Under the pieces are notes generated by a model, which saw only the letters and a program-made list of their open reading frames with translations, searched no databases and was not told the DNA's origin. This document shows positions 8,967 through 17,181 of a stretch of DNA of 30,950 nucleotides, piece after piece (within the stretch, counting starts at the first letter, position 1; each line of letters starts with the position of its first letter). The DNA is taken from assembly GCA_040387375.1 (NCBI GenBank), contig JAZKDW010000055.1, positions 1-30,950 on the forward strand, given 5' to 3'. This stretch comes from JAZKDW01 sp040387375. Lineage in GTDB: Bacteria; Pseudomonadota; Gammaproteobacteria; Burkholderiales; Burkholderiaceae_D. Made by a program: the position numbers and the translations under genes.

Positions 8967-8984
8967 CGGCGGTTCAAGCCGCCG
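8967..8984. terminator. GC-rich hairpin between convergent genes
   Basis: CGGCGG-TTCAAG-CCGCCG forms a 6-bp stem in the convergent gap and covers the end of the acetyltransferase gene. No T-tract follows on either strand, so Rho-independent termination is uncertain. Confidence 0.3.
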
Positions 8985-9540
8985 ATCCGTCGCACCCGCC
9001 GCCGGCCAGGCCCAAGCTCATCACGCGTAGCGTGGCATCGTCATGGCACTGCGTATCGGCAAAACCCAGGCCCCTGGCAAGCCGGCGCATCGGGGTGTTC
9101 AAGGCAAGCACATAACCCTCCATGCATCGGAATCCCTGCGCCGCGGCCGTCTCGATCAATATCTTCAGGAGGCGTTTGGCCAAGCCGAGTCCGTGCCAGC
9201 CGTCGGCGACCGTGACGGCGAACTCACAGGTATCGCTTGCGGGCGCGCCGACATAACGAGCGCCTGCGACGATGTTTTCGGCGCCGCCCTCGCCGCTGAC
9301 GGCGACCAGTGCAAATTCCCGGCCCGGAACGGGATGTGTCGCCGCTTCGAGCATGGTCTCGGACAGGTCTCGCATCGACACCATGAAGCGCGTGTAGCGC
9401 GAGTCAGCCGAAAGACGATGGAAGGCTGCCGCCATCTCTGCCTTGTCGTGCGCCCGGATCTCGCGCACCGTTACCTGGCGGCCGTCGCGAAGCGTCGCCA
9501 TGATCGGCAGAGTCATTCCTGTTGAGGCGTCGTGTTGCAT
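8974..9540 (-). CDS. GNAT family N-acetyltransferase
   Basis: A single GNAT domain. The N-terminal VREIRAHDKAEMAAAFHRLS...SRYTRFM pattern resembles the acetyltransferase domain of Pat/YfiQ-type protein lysine acetylases, and GWHGLGLAKRLLKIL is the acetyl-CoA-binding motif A (Q/R-x-x-G-x-G/A). Proteins of this kind often modify acyl-CoA synthetases or small substrates; a role in tuning the acetyl-CoA/acetyl-phosphate enzymes encoded upstream in the same direction is plausible but inferred. The ATG at 9540 has GGAG 8 bases upstream; the frame is open to an ATG at 9564, and later ATGs at 9516 and 9501 are possible. It follows the stress-protein gene after about 90 bases and may be the last gene of the long operon. 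Confidence 0.8.
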   Translation of the reverse strand: MQHDASTGMTLPIMATLRDGRQVTVREIRAHDKAEMAAAFHRLSADSRYTRFMVSMRDLSETMLEAATHPVPGREFALVAVSGEGGAENIVAGARYVGAPASDTCEFAVTVADGWHGLGLAKRLLKILIETAAAQGFRCMEGYVLALNTPMRRLARGLGFADTQCHDDATLRVMSLGLAGGGCDGSAA

Positions 9541-9613
9541 GGCTGTGTACTCCAATGTGGCCATCGTGCAGCCGCAGAGCCTGGTTGACGATCTTCTTGG
9601 TGCGCACGCTGGA

Positions 9614-9636
9614 TGAGACCCTTCGGCGGGATCTCA
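9614..9636 (-). terminator. Hairpin at the stop codon of the stress-protein gene
   Basis: On the minus strand the stop codon opens an imperfect stem: TGAGA/TCTCA plus CCC/GGG, with one bulged base and a 6-base loop. No U-run follows, so it may stabilise the mRNA 3' end or act as an attenuator before the acetyltransferase gene rather than terminate. Confidence 0.3.
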
Positions 9637-10125
9637 GTCTGGCTCACCTGTTTTTTTCTTGCGCAAAAATGCCCGGACCGTTCGCGCGTTCGGCGAGTTT
9701 CCCGCCTTCTCCGCAGCTTGCCCGGTCGCCTGCGGGTCGTATCCGCTCCAGCCATGCCTGACCCACTCCGCAGAACGTTCATCAATGTCCACGGGGCCGT
9801 AGCGACCCATGATCTCTTCCGCCTTGACGCGCCGCTCATCACTGTCGACGTCGACAGTCAGGACATAGCTGCCGCGCCTGACCGCATTCGCATAGAGGTT
9901 GCTATAAGTGCTTTTGTCGTCGAGGCTAAACAGCGATCGGAAAAAATTGCCAATGCTGGCATCGAGCGTGCCGCTCTTTTGAACAGACGGCCCCCTCGTT
10001 GCGGAAAGTTCATGGTCGGGGTTCAACTGCACCTCGCTGCGTGCAAAACCGGAAGCGAGGAGATCATTCTTCGCGCTGCGCGCATGCGCCAGATCGTCAT
10101 ACACGCCGATGAGGGTAAGTTCCAT
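9634..10125 (-). CDS. General-stress-type protein (YflT/heat-induced domain-like)
   Basis: A 163-residue soluble protein. The N-terminal TLIGVYDDLAHARSAKNDLLASGF pattern resembles the general-stress 17M/heat-induced domain (a ferredoxin-like alpha/beta unit: strand, helix with conserved alternating Ala, strand). A central segment with NFFRSLFSLDD and a second strand YVLTVDVDSDE follow; the C terminus is basic (FLRKKK). The ATG at 10125 has AGGAG 6 bases upstream; the longer open frame to 10233 has no such site. It lies 64 bases downstream of the epsilon-subunit gene. The domain assignment is moderate; molecular function is not established. Confidence 0.65.
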   Translation of the reverse strand: MELTLIGVYDDLAHARSAKNDLLASGFARSEVQLNPDHELSATRGPSVQKSGTLDASIGNFFRSLFSLDDKSTYSNLYANAVRRGSYVLTVDVDSDERRVKAEEIMGRYGPVDIDERSAEWVRHGWSGYDPQATGQAAEKAGNSPNARTVRAFLRKKKTGEPD

Positions 10126-10189
10126 GTTGAACTCCTGTATCTTCCATAAGTTCAGGATGCGGCGGTGGCCATGACCGCCACCTTCGGCA

Positions 10190-10618
10190 TCACCGTTTCT
10201 TCCGCAACCTTGAAATTGCCTGTATTTGCGCAATGGCGGCGGTCAGTTCCGACTGCGCCTTTGCATAGTCGATTTTCGCCCCCCTGTTTTTCAACGCTTC
10301 TTCCGCCTGTCTTTTTGCTTCATTCGCCTTTGCTTCGTCCAGGTCATGACCGCGGATCGCGGTTTCGGCCAGCACCGTCACCTCGTCCGGCTGGACTTCG
10401 AGAAGGCCGCCGGCGACAAAGACCAGTTCTTCTTCGCTTTGTCCCGCCACCTTGATGCGCACGGCGCCCGGCCGGATTCGTGTAATCAACGGCGTGTGCA
10501 TCGGATAAATGCCCAGTTCGCCGGACTCGCCCGGCAGCGCCACGAACTCGGCATCGCCGTCGAAGATTTCCTCCTCGGCGGAGACGACGCTGACATGGAT
10601 GGTATTGGACGTCGCCAT
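10190..10618 (-). CDS. atpC: F1-ATPase epsilon subunit
   Basis: A full-length (142-residue) epsilon subunit: N-terminal beta-sandwich with IHVSVVSAEEEIFDGDAEFV, the conserved PGESGELGIYPMHTPLIT motif, the VAGGLLEVQPDEVTVLAETA segment, and a C-terminal two-helix hairpin rich in Ala, Glu and Lys that in known enzymes regulates ATP hydrolysis. ATG 10618 has AAGGAA 6 bases upstream. The gene follows gamma after 12 bases. In standard atp operons beta lies between gamma and epsilon; here beta and all other subunits are absent. This pair is therefore probably a second copy, possibly used to modify the housekeeping ATP synthase. That role is inference. Confidence 0.93.
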   Translation of the reverse strand: MATSNTIHVSVVSAEEEIFDGDAEFVALPGESGELGIYPMHTPLITRIRPGAVRIKVAGQSEEELVFVAGGLLEVQPDEVTVLAETAIRGHDLDEAKANEAKRQAEEALKNRGAKIDYAKAQSELTAAIAQIQAISRLRKKR

Positions 10619-10630
10619 ATTGTTTCCTTG

Positions 10631-11500
10631 TCAGACCGCCGCCGCACCGGAGACGATCTCCGAGATTTCCGTCGTAATCGCCGTCTGCCGGTTCTTGTTG
10701 TACAGAAGCCTGAGCTCGGCGATCACACTTCCCGCATTATCGCTTGCCGCCTTCATGGCCATCCTGCGCGCCGAGTTCTCGGAAGCCATGTTCTCGGCAA
10801 CCGCCTGGAAAATCAGCGCCTCGAGATAGCGCACCAGCAGATCGTCAATCACGCTTTCGGGATCTGGTTCGTAGATGTAGTCCCAGACATGCGTCCCCTT
10901 GTCGGCTTTCACCTTGTCGGGCGCTAAAGGAATCAGTTGCTCCGCAACCGGCTCCTGCGCCATCGAGTTGATGAACGTGGTATAGAACAGGTAGACCGCG
11001 TCGATATCACGTCGCTGATAGGCGTCGAGCAGGACCTTGACGGGGCCGATCAGTTGCTCGAGGTGGGGCGTGTCGCCGAGCTGGACCAGCTGCGACACCA
11101 CCCTGGCGCCGATGCGATTCAGAAACGCCAGGCCCCTGCTGCCGATCGCGACCACTTCGCTCTGGATGCCGCTCTCATCGAGTTCGCGCAGCTTGCGCAT
11201 CACCGCTCGCAGGACGTTGGCGTTCATGGCGCCGCACAAACCCTTGTCGGTCGTCACCACAATGAGGCCGACTTTCTTCAGTTCATCCCGCTTGATCATG
11301 AAGGGATGGGTGTATTCAGGGTTCGCGTCCGACAAATGGCCGGCGATATTGCGAATCTTTCTGCTGTATGGACGAGCCTTGCGCATCCGCTCCTGCGCCT
11401 TGCGCATTTTGGAGGCGGCTACCATCTCCATCGCCTTGGTGATCTTCCTGGTGTTCTCCACGCTCTTGATTTTGCCGCGTATCTCATTGTTTGCAGCCAT
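10631..11500 (-). CDS. atpG: F1-ATPase gamma subunit
   Basis: A complete 289-residue gamma subunit, the central rotor stalk of F1. The N-terminal coiled-coil helix carries IRGKIKSVENTRKITKAMEMVAASKMRKAQ; the Rossmann-like middle has VVTTDKGLCGAMNANV; the C-terminal helix has the signature ENSARRMAMKAASDNAG near residues 240-258 and ITTEISEIVSGAAA at the end. No critical motif is missing. ATG 11500 has AAGGAAG 8 bases upstream. It is transcribed together with epsilon but without alpha, beta, delta or Fo genes, which sets it apart from the ordinary atp locus. The upstream neighbour is an unrecognised 345-residue protein. Confidence 0.95.
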   Translation of the reverse strand: MAANNEIRGKIKSVENTRKITKAMEMVAASKMRKAQERMRKARPYSRKIRNIAGHLSDANPEYTHPFMIKRDELKKVGLIVVTTDKGLCGAMNANVLRAVMRKLRELDESGIQSEVVAIGSRGLAFLNRIGARVVSQLVQLGDTPHLEQLIGPVKVLLDAYQRRDIDAVYLFYTTFINSMAQEPVAEQLIPLAPDKVKADKGTHVWDYIYEPDPESVIDDLLVRYLEALIFQAVAENMASENSARRMAMKAASDNAGSVIAELRLLYNKNRQTAITTEISEIVSGAAAV

Positions 11501-11584
11501 GATTTCTGCTTCCTTTCAACCTTGCTTGCTCACGCATCGTTTGTGCCGACGGCAGACTGCCCAGACGATCGGGAACAACTGCCA

Positions 11585-12622
11585 TCAGGACAGGAGCCCC
11601 GAGGACAGGAGCCGCGCCGCTTCATCAAACATGCTCTTTGCGGCCAACATGTCGGCCCGCGCGAAACGCACCAGCGAGAATGCGCGCATGCGCGGCGGCG
11701 TGGCGGGAATGCGGGCAAGATCAAACACCAGTTCCTCGCCGCCTTGCGTACTGCTGTCTTCCCGCACCACGTTCATCCGGTCCAGCCGCAGCCGTTTATG
11801 TAAGACGTAGATATGCTGCGCCGGTTCCGCGAACACTTCGCATACACGGTCCAGCGCGCGGTCCAGAGCATCTTCCTGGAGTCCGAGGCTCTTCAGGTTT
11901 TGCTCGTTCTCGACAATCTGCGTCGCCAATCGCGCCAGCTCGCCGGCATCCGCCGCGGCGTCGCTGCCGATCACGGCGCGGATGCCGGAACCCTGGCGCT
12001 CCAGCAGTTGCCGTCGCGTCTTGAGGAGCGCGCGTTCCCGCCCGAGCGCGACCCGGCGCGACGTGTCCTCGGCGATCCTTGCCATTCCTTCCAGTGCCAG
12101 CTCGTCCAGCAGGCGGCGCACGATCTCGTACCTGAGTTCAGCGTCCGTGCGCCCGCACAGCCTGACCTGGTGATCGCTGAAGCTCACCGTGGTTTGCGGA
12201 ACATCGCGGCGCAGGGTGCCGCCCTCCAGCCCGACGCCCAGGACGTGGCGTTCGCTCATCTCCATACCCAGCACCGCATGCGCTTCCGGCAAATCCCCGT
12301 TTGTTTCGAAATGCGCGCGCAGATCCTCCGAGCGGCTCATCACCCGGGCCACATCGTCAGGCGCGGCGAAGAACGCGTGTATGTAAGGATCGGAGGCCCA
12401 GGCGGCCGCAGTGGCTTCGCGCGGCGCGGGCAAGGACTCGACCAGCGTGCCAAGATACTTGTGCGATGTCGCAACCGCAGGTGCGAGACGGGTCTGATAA
12501 TGCCGCGCGAGCCGCAGGTGCGGATGCAGCTGCATGACACGCTCCACCGTGTCATTTATTTGCTGCCTGTTCTGACTGTCGGCCGGGTTATCGGGGTGCA
12601 ATAGCCAGCTGAGGATGCCCAT
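11585..12622 (-). CDS. Unrecognised 345-residue protein upstream of atpG
   Basis: I do not recognise this protein. It lacks a signal peptide and membrane segments. The first 100 residues contain helix-rich sequence with several His (QLHPHLRLARHYQTRLAP). A middle part (about 105-150) looks beta-rich (HAVLGMEMSERHVLGVGLEGG, TTVSFSDHQVRLCG). Residues about 160-265 are strongly helical and charged (RRVALGRERALLKTRRQLLERQ; TQIVENEQNLKSLGLQEDALDRALDRVCEVF), consistent with a coiled coil. The C terminus includes HIYVLHKRLRLDRMNVV. It starts 22 bases after the RNA-binding-like gene and ends 84 bases before gamma, inside an operon of energy-metabolism genes. Its position immediately before the orphan gamma-epsilon pair makes a link to ATP synthase worth testing. 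Confidence 0.75.
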   Translation of the reverse strand: MGILSWLLHPDNPADSQNRQQINDTVERVMQLHPHLRLARHYQTRLAPAVATSHKYLGTLVESLPAPREATAAAWASDPYIHAFFAAPDDVARVMSRSEDLRAHFETNGDLPEAHAVLGMEMSERHVLGVGLEGGTLRRDVPQTTVSFSDHQVRLCGRTDAELRYEIVRRLLDELALEGMARIAEDTSRRVALGRERALLKTRRQLLERQGSGIRAVIGSDAAADAGELARLATQIVENEQNLKSLGLQEDALDRALDRVCEVFAEPAQHIYVLHKRLRLDRMNVVREDSSTQGGEELVFDLARIPATPPRMRAFSLVRFARADMLAAKSMFDEAARLLSSGLLS

Positions 12623-12644
12623 GGGTCACTGCCTGTCGGTTGCG

Positions 12645-12899
12645 TCAAAGGTAACGTTCGGAAATGACCTGCACATGAATCTTCCGGTTCTTCCAGAACA
12701 GGTCCTGGATGCGCGGCACCAGGCTGCGCAGGGCTTCCGGCGCCGCGTCCTTGAAGGTAAGCAGCACGGCGGGCCGGGAGCCGTCTCCGGCCACGTGTTC
12801 AAGTTCATCGAATGGCGGAAATCCATACTTGACCAGGAATGCCCTGATATCTTCATCGGAAGTTCCGCTCTCCACATTCCCCATCAATAAGTCAGCCAT
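12645..12899 (-). CDS. Small RNA-binding (RRM-like) protein
   Basis: An 84-residue protein. DLLMGNVESGTSDEDIRAFL at the N terminus resembles the RNP-2 strand and first helix of an RRM (beta1-alpha1), and RPAVLLTFKDAAPEALRSLV resembles the RNP-1 strand and second helix; the last strand has KIHVQVISERYL. The aromatic residues of classical RNP motifs are only partly present, so RNA binding is an inference from fold pattern. ATG 12899 has a strong AAGGAG 8 bases upstream, formed by the end of fabI, which argues against the longer frame to 13031. It is translationally adjacent to fabI. Confidence 0.65.
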   Translation of the reverse strand: MADLLMGNVESGTSDEDIRAFLVKYGFPPFDELEHVAGDGSRPAVLLTFKDAAPEALRSLVPRIQDLFWKNRKIHVQVISERYL

Positions 12900-12912
12900 G
12901 ACTGGTTCTCCT

Positions 12913-13713
12913 TCAGGCCATGATGTGTACGCCGCCATCAACGTACAAGGTTTCTCCCGAAAGCCGTCTTGCATACGGCGTGGCGAGAAACGCGCAAGTG
13001 AAACCGACATCCATGATGTCGACCAGCTCACCGAGCGGCGCGCGCTGCGCCGCTTCGGTGAGCATCAGGTCGAAGTCCTTGAGGCCGGAGGCGGCCCGCG
13101 TCTTCAGCGGCCCCGGCGATATGGCGTGCACCCGGATATGCCGGGGTCCAAGTTCGAAGGCCAGATAACGCGCGCAGGATTCGAGCGCCGCTTTCACCGG
13201 CCCCATCACGTTGTAATTCGGCACCACCTTGTTGGCGCCGTAGTAGCTCATCGTGAACATGGTGCCGCCGTCCTTCATCAGCGGCGCGGCAAGGCGCGCC
13301 ATGCGAACGAAGGAGTGACAGGAAACATCCATGGCCTTCGAGAAGCCCTCGGCGGAGCAATCGAGCAGGCCGCCCTGCAGATCGTCCTTCGGCGCCCAGG
13401 CGATCGAGTGCACGAAGATGTCGAGCTGCCCCCATTCCTTTTCGATCTGGCCGAAGACCGCGTCGATGTCGCCCTGTTTCATTACATCCAGCGGCATTAA
13501 AATCGGTGCCTCGAGAGCGCGGGCTAGCGGCTCGACATAGGTCCTGGTTTTCTCGTTGGCGTAGGTGATGGCGAGATCCGCGCCGAGCTCGTGAAACGCC
13601 TTTGCGCATCCGTAGGCGATCGAATGCTCGTTGGCGATACCGGCAACCAAGGCCTTCTTGCCCTGCAATATCGGGCGCGGCTTATCAACCTCATCGGCAT
13701 TATCGATTGTCAT
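12913..13713 (-). CDS. fabI: Enoyl-[acyl-carrier-protein] reductase (NADH), FabI type
   Basis: A 266-residue SDR-type enoyl reductase. NAD-binding GIANEHSIAYG lies at residues 25-35; the catalytic pattern SYYGANKVVPNYNVMGPVKA supplies Tyr157, Tyr167 and Lys174, equivalent to Tyr146, Tyr156 and Lys163 of E. coli FabI. It reduces trans-2-enoyl-ACP (or possibly enoyl-CoA) to the saturated acyl thioester. The ATG overlaps the scoB stop as ATGA, so it is translated with the CoA-transferase. This is probably an additional FabI copy devoted to the acyl-CoA module rather than the housekeeping fatty-acid synthase, which is inferred from context only. Compared with E. coli FabI it has a short N-terminal extension of about ten residues. 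Confidence 0.92.
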   Translation of the reverse strand: MTIDNADEVDKPRPILQGKKALVAGIANEHSIAYGCAKAFHELGADLAITYANEKTRTYVEPLARALEAPILMPLDVMKQGDIDAVFGQIEKEWGQLDIFVHSIAWAPKDDLQGGLLDCSAEGFSKAMDVSCHSFVRMARLAAPLMKDGGTMFTMSYYGANKVVPNYNVMGPVKAALESCARYLAFELGPRHIRVHAISPGPLKTRAASGLKDFDLMLTEAAQRAPLGELVDIMDVGFTCAFLATPYARRLSGETLYVDGGVHIMA

Positions 13714-14384
13714 GTTGCGACTCCTTCAATGTGCATCTGGGGAACCTGGTCCGGCACGGCAAGCCTGGCCTCGGTCGCCGCAAGCACGTCCTGCACCGAT
13801 ACACCCGGTGCGGTTTCGAGCAGCGCCGCGTGGCCTTGCGCAAACGAGATGACCGCCAGTTCCGTGACCAGCAGGTCGATCGGGCGCAGCGACGTCAGCG
13901 GCAACGAACATTGCCTGACGATCTTGGGTGTGCCCTTGGCGGTATGCTGCATGGCGACGATGACGCGCCTGGCGCCGGTCACGAGATCCATGGCGCCGCC
14001 CATGCCGGGAACCATTTTGCCGGGGATCATCCAGTTCGCCAGGCGGCCGGCCTCATCGACTTGCAGGCCGCCGAGCACGGTGATGTCGAGGTGTCCGCCC
14101 CGGATCAGGCCGAACGACACGGCGCTGTCAAACGTGGCCGCGCCCGGCAGCGCAGTGACGGGCTGGCCGGCGGCGTCGGTGAGGAAGCGCTCCGCCATGC
14201 CCTCTTCCGGAATTGGTCCGGTGCCGATCAAGCCGTTCTCCGACTGGAAGTAGATGCGCATGTCGCGCGGAACGTAATTCGCGACTTGGGTCGGAATGCC
14301 GACGCCGAGGTTCACCAGCATGCCGGGACCAAGTTCCTGGGCAATGCGCCTGGCGATCAGGGTTTGTGCGTCCATGGCGTTCAC
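13710..14384 (-). CDS. scoB: 3-oxoacid CoA-transferase subunit B
   Basis: The beta subunit of a family I CoA-transferase. The SENG motif places the catalytic glutamate at residue 49, which forms the covalent CoA thioester intermediate. NLGVGIPT near residues 25-32 and VLGGLQVDEAGRLANW are family hallmarks. With the alpha subunit upstream it transfers CoA between succinyl-CoA or acetyl-CoA and acetoacetate or a related oxoacid. I use the GTG at 14384 because it overlaps the scoA stop as GTGA; the ATG at 14375 is an alternative. The stop overlaps the fabI start. The final 20 residues differ from the usual C-terminal sequence that I can recall, but the core is intact. Confidence 0.92.
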   Translation of the reverse strand: MNAMDAQTLIARRIAQELGPGMLVNLGVGIPTQVANYVPRDMRIYFQSENGLIGTGPIPEEGMAERFLTDAAGQPVTALPGAATFDSAVSFGLIRGGHLDITVLGGLQVDEAGRLANWMIPGKMVPGMGGAMDLVTGARRVIVAMQHTAKGTPKIVRQCSLPLTSLRPIDLLVTELAVISFAQGHAALLETAPGVSVQDVLAATEARLAVPDQVPQMHIEGVAT

Positions 14385-15028
14385 TCGTGGGCAATCACAA
14401 AATCAACCAGCACGGCCGGCGTGACCACATGGTCGGGCGAAATCATCCCGACCGGGACGATATGCGCCGCATCCACGATCACCGTCCTCGCCGCCATCGC
14501 GATCACCGGGTTGAAGTTGCGCGACGTCAGGGCGTAGACCAGATTACCGTAATAATCGGAGAGAAACGCCTCGACCAGGGCAAAATCGGCAGGCAGAGCC
14601 GTCTCCAGCAGGTACTGCTTGCCATCCACTTCCATCTTGCGTTTGCCCTCTTCCACCTCGGTGCCGACGCCGGTCGGCGTCAGGATGCCGCCGAGCCCGT
14701 AGCCGGCGGCGCGGATGCGTTCGATGAGGGTTCCCTGCGGTATCAGCTCGACATCCATGTCACCGGCGATCATCTTCTTCTGGGTTTCGGGATTAAGCCC
14801 GATATGGCTGACGATCGCCTTGCCCACTGCCCCTGCCGTGACCAGCTTGCCGATACCGCGGCCAGGTGCGGCGGTGTCGTTCGCGATCACCGTGAGCTTG
14901 CGTTTGCCCTGACGCGCGAGCTCGTCCACCAGGCGCTCCGGTGTCCCGACCCCCATGAAACCGCCGATCATCACGCTGGCGCCGTCCGGGATCATGGCGA
15001 CCGCTTTTTCGAGGGAGATGGTTTTCAT
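14381..15028 (-). CDS. scoA: 3-oxoacid CoA-transferase subunit A
   Basis: The alpha subunit (215 residues) of the succinyl-CoA/acetyl-CoA:acetoacetate CoA-transferase. GGFMGVGTPE near residues 22-31 and the IPQGTLIERIRAAGYGLGG and TGVGTEVEEGK motifs are typical. The ATG at 15028 overlaps the acetate-kinase stop as ATGA; the longer frame to 15100 reads back into the kinase gene and is rejected. Together with ScoB it would activate acetoacetate, the product of 3-hydroxybutyrate oxidation, to acetoacetyl-CoA, linking PHB breakdown to thiolysis and then to the Pta-AckA pathway encoded upstream. The pathway connection is inference from adjacent genes. Confidence 0.92.
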   Translation of the reverse strand: MKTISLEKAVAMIPDGASVMIGGFMGVGTPERLVDELARQGKRKLTVIANDTAAPGRGIGKLVTAGAVGKAIVSHIGLNPETQKKMIAGDMDVELIPQGTLIERIRAAGYGLGGILTPTGVGTEVEEGKRKMEVDGKQYLLETALPADFALVEAFLSDYYGNLVYALTSRNFNPVIAMAARTVIVDAAHIVPVGMISPDHVVTPAVLVDFVIAHE

Positions 15029-16215
15029 GCCGGCGCCAATCCGATCGCCTCGCGCGTATGGCGCGCAATCATGAGCTCTTCGTTGGTCGGGATCACCCAC
15101 GCGGAAACCTTGCTCGCCGGCGTGCTGATGCGCGGTCCGCCGGCCTCGTTGGCGGCCGGATCGATCTCGACGCCGTGCCAGCCTGCCTGACGACCTATGC
15201 GGTCGCGGATCAGCGCCGAATGCTCGCCGATGCCGGCGGTGAACACCAAAGCGTCGATGCCCTGCAGTGCCGCCGCAAGGGAACCGAGTTCACGACCGGC
15301 CCGGTAGATGAAGAGGTCGACCGCGAAGCGCGCGCGCGGATCGTCGCTGTCCAGCAATGCGCGCATGTCGCTCGAGATGCCCGACACGCCAAGCAGTCCG
15401 GATTGTTTGTAGATCAGGTTCTCGATGGCGCGCGCATCCATCTTGAGCTCATCCATCAGGTACAGGATCACGCCGGGATCCAGGTTGCCGCAGCGGGTAC
15501 CCATCGGCAAGCCGTCGACGGCAGTGAAACCCATGGTGCTCGCCATGCTTTTCCCGGACGCGATCGCGCACATGCTTGAGCCGTTGCCAAGATGCGCGAC
15601 CACCGTGGCGCCGGCGGCGGCGGCCGGCGCGAAGTCCGGCAGCACGCTGGCGATGTACTCATAGGACAAGCCGTGAAAGCCGTAACGGCGCACACCGCGC
15701 CCGGTAATCGAGGCCGGCAGCGCGAACGCTTGCGCCACCTCCGGCTGCGCCCGGTGAAACGCGGTATCGAAACAGGCGACCTGCGGCAGCTCCGGCAGCG
15801 ACCCGGCAAGGAACCGTATCGGCGCCAGGTTGTGCGGCTGATGCAAGGGCGCAAGCGGCGTCAGCCGCTCGAGCTTGTCAAGCACGGCCGAGGTAACCAG
15901 CACCGCCTGGGTAAACTCCATGCCGCCATGCACGACGCGATGGCCGACTGCAATCAGGCGATGTTCTTCACGGTGGCTGCGCAGGAATTCGGCGATGAAT
16001 TCAATCGCGCCCTGATGCCCGACCGCGACACCGTCGTCCCAGGTCTTGTCGGCGATTTTCGCGCCGCTTTTATCCGCTGCGGTAAAGTGCGGCGCGGTAT
16101 AGAGCCCCTCGGCCTGGCCGTACAGCACGAGTTCCAGTTCCTCATTGGACGCGTCGAAGGCGCGGAACTTGATACTGGAGGAACCAGCGTTAAGGGTAAG
16201 AATGAGATCAGCCAT
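15025..16215 (-). CDS. ackA: Acetate/propionate kinase
   Basis: An acetokinase-family enzyme (396 residues, normal length) that makes ATP from acyl phosphate. The phosphate-binding NAGSSSIKF lies at residues 9-17; VGHRVVHGG, the CFDTAFH motif, HLGNGSSMCAI, the MGFTAVDGLPMGTRCGNLDPG region and FTAGIGEHS near the C terminus are all present, including the catalytic Arg of the RVVHGG motif. ATG 16215 lies 4 bases after the phosphate acyltransferase stop; the frame extends to 16260 but that part overlaps the upstream gene. It overlaps scoA by 4 bases. Acetate, propionate and butyrate preference cannot be decided from sequence by eye. Confidence 0.94.
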   Translation of the reverse strand: MADLILTLNAGSSSIKFRAFDASNEELELVLYGQAEGLYTAPHFTAADKSGAKIADKTWDDGVAVGHQGAIEFIAEFLRSHREEHRLIAVGHRVVHGGMEFTQAVLVTSAVLDKLERLTPLAPLHQPHNLAPIRFLAGSLPELPQVACFDTAFHRAQPEVAQAFALPASITGRGVRRYGFHGLSYEYIASVLPDFAPAAAAGATVVAHLGNGSSMCAIASGKSMASTMGFTAVDGLPMGTRCGNLDPGVILYLMDELKMDARAIENLIYKQSGLLGVSGISSDMRALLDSDDPRARFAVDLFIYRAGRELGSLAAALQGIDALVFTAGIGEHSALIRDRIGRQAGWHGVEIDPAANEAGGPRISTPASKVSAWVIPTNEELMIARHTREAIGLAPA

Positions 16216-16219
16216 GGCA

Positions 16220-17158
16220 TCACTCCAACGCCTTGCCGCTGTCCCGCCGCGCTTTGGCAACCAGCGCGGCGACCGCGCAGGATGCCAGCCTGGTGATCAT
16301 CGAATCGGCACGGCTGGTGAGGATGATCGGCACGCGCGCGCCGAGCACGACGCCAGCCGCATCCGCGCCGGCGAGAAAGGAAAGGCTCTTGGCGAGCATG
16401 TTGCCGGCCTCGAGGTCGGGCACCATCAGCACGTTCGCGTGTCCCGCTACCGGCGAGTCGATCTTCTTGATTTTCGCCGCTTCCGGATCGATCGCGTTGT
16501 CTAGCGCCAGCGGACCATCGACCACGGCCCCTGTGATCTGGTGCCGGTCCACCATCTTGCACAGTGCGGCGGCCTCGACCGTGGAAGGCACCTTCGGATT
16601 GACGGTTTCCATTGCCGACAGCACGGCGACCCGCACTTCCTTGAACAGCAGTGCGTGCCCGAGGTCGATCGCGTTCTGCAGGATGTCCATCTTTTCTTCC
16701 AGCGTCGGCGCGATATTGACGGCGGCGTCGGTGATGATCAGCGCATCCTCATGCCCCGGCACATCCATGACAAAACAGTGGCTGACGCGGCGCCCGGTAC
16801 GCAAGCCCGACTCGCGCCTGACCACCGCGCCCATCAGCTCGTCGGTATGCAGACTGCCCTTCATCAGCGCTTCGGCCTTGCCTTCCCGCACGAGCTGGAC
16901 GGCGGCTGCCGCGGCGGCCTGGCTGTACGGCGCATCGACAATCGGAAAATCGGCGATGCTGATGCCGTTCTCTTTTGCCACCGCTTCGATGCGTTCCCGC
17001 GGCCCGACCAGGATCGGCGCAATCAGGCCCATCCGGGCGGCCTCGACCGCACCCTCGAGCGAACTCTTGTCGCAGGGATGCACGACCGCAGTCGGCATGG
17101 GCAGTAATTCATCGCAATAATCGATCAGCCGCTGATATTTTTCGTGTTTCCGTTCCAT
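16220..17158 (-). CDS. pta: Phosphate acetyl/butyryltransferase
   Basis: A short (about 312-residue) phosphate acyltransferase of the Pta/Ptb family, which converts acyl-CoA plus phosphate to acyl phosphate plus CoA. Recognisable segments are ALMKGSLHTDELMGAVV, RRVSHCFVMDVPGHEDALIITDAAVNIAPTL, VAVLSAMETVNPKVPST and the C-terminal DLEAGNMLAKSL...GVVLGARVPIILTSRADS. It resembles the transferase half of the enoyl-hydratase/phosphate-acetyltransferase fusions but lacks the hydratase domain. I chose ATG 17158 because AAGGAAAG lies just upstream; an ATG at 17176, 6 bases from the DUF3141 stop, is the alternative. It pairs functionally with the following kinase to generate ATP. Confidence 0.9.
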   Translation of the reverse strand: MERKHEKYQRLIDYCDELLPMPTAVVHPCDKSSLEGAVEAARMGLIAPILVGPRERIEAVAKENGISIADFPIVDAPYSQAAAAAAVQLVREGKAEALMKGSLHTDELMGAVVRRESGLRTGRRVSHCFVMDVPGHEDALIITDAAVNIAPTLEEKMDILQNAIDLGHALLFKEVRVAVLSAMETVNPKVPSTVEAAALCKMVDRHQITGAVVDGPLALDNAIDPEAAKIKKIDSPVAGHANVLMVPDLEAGNMLAKSLSFLAGADAAGVVLGARVPIILTSRADSMITRLASCAVAALVAKARRDSGKALE

Positions 17159-17181
17159 TTCACTTTCCTTCCGCATGGCGG

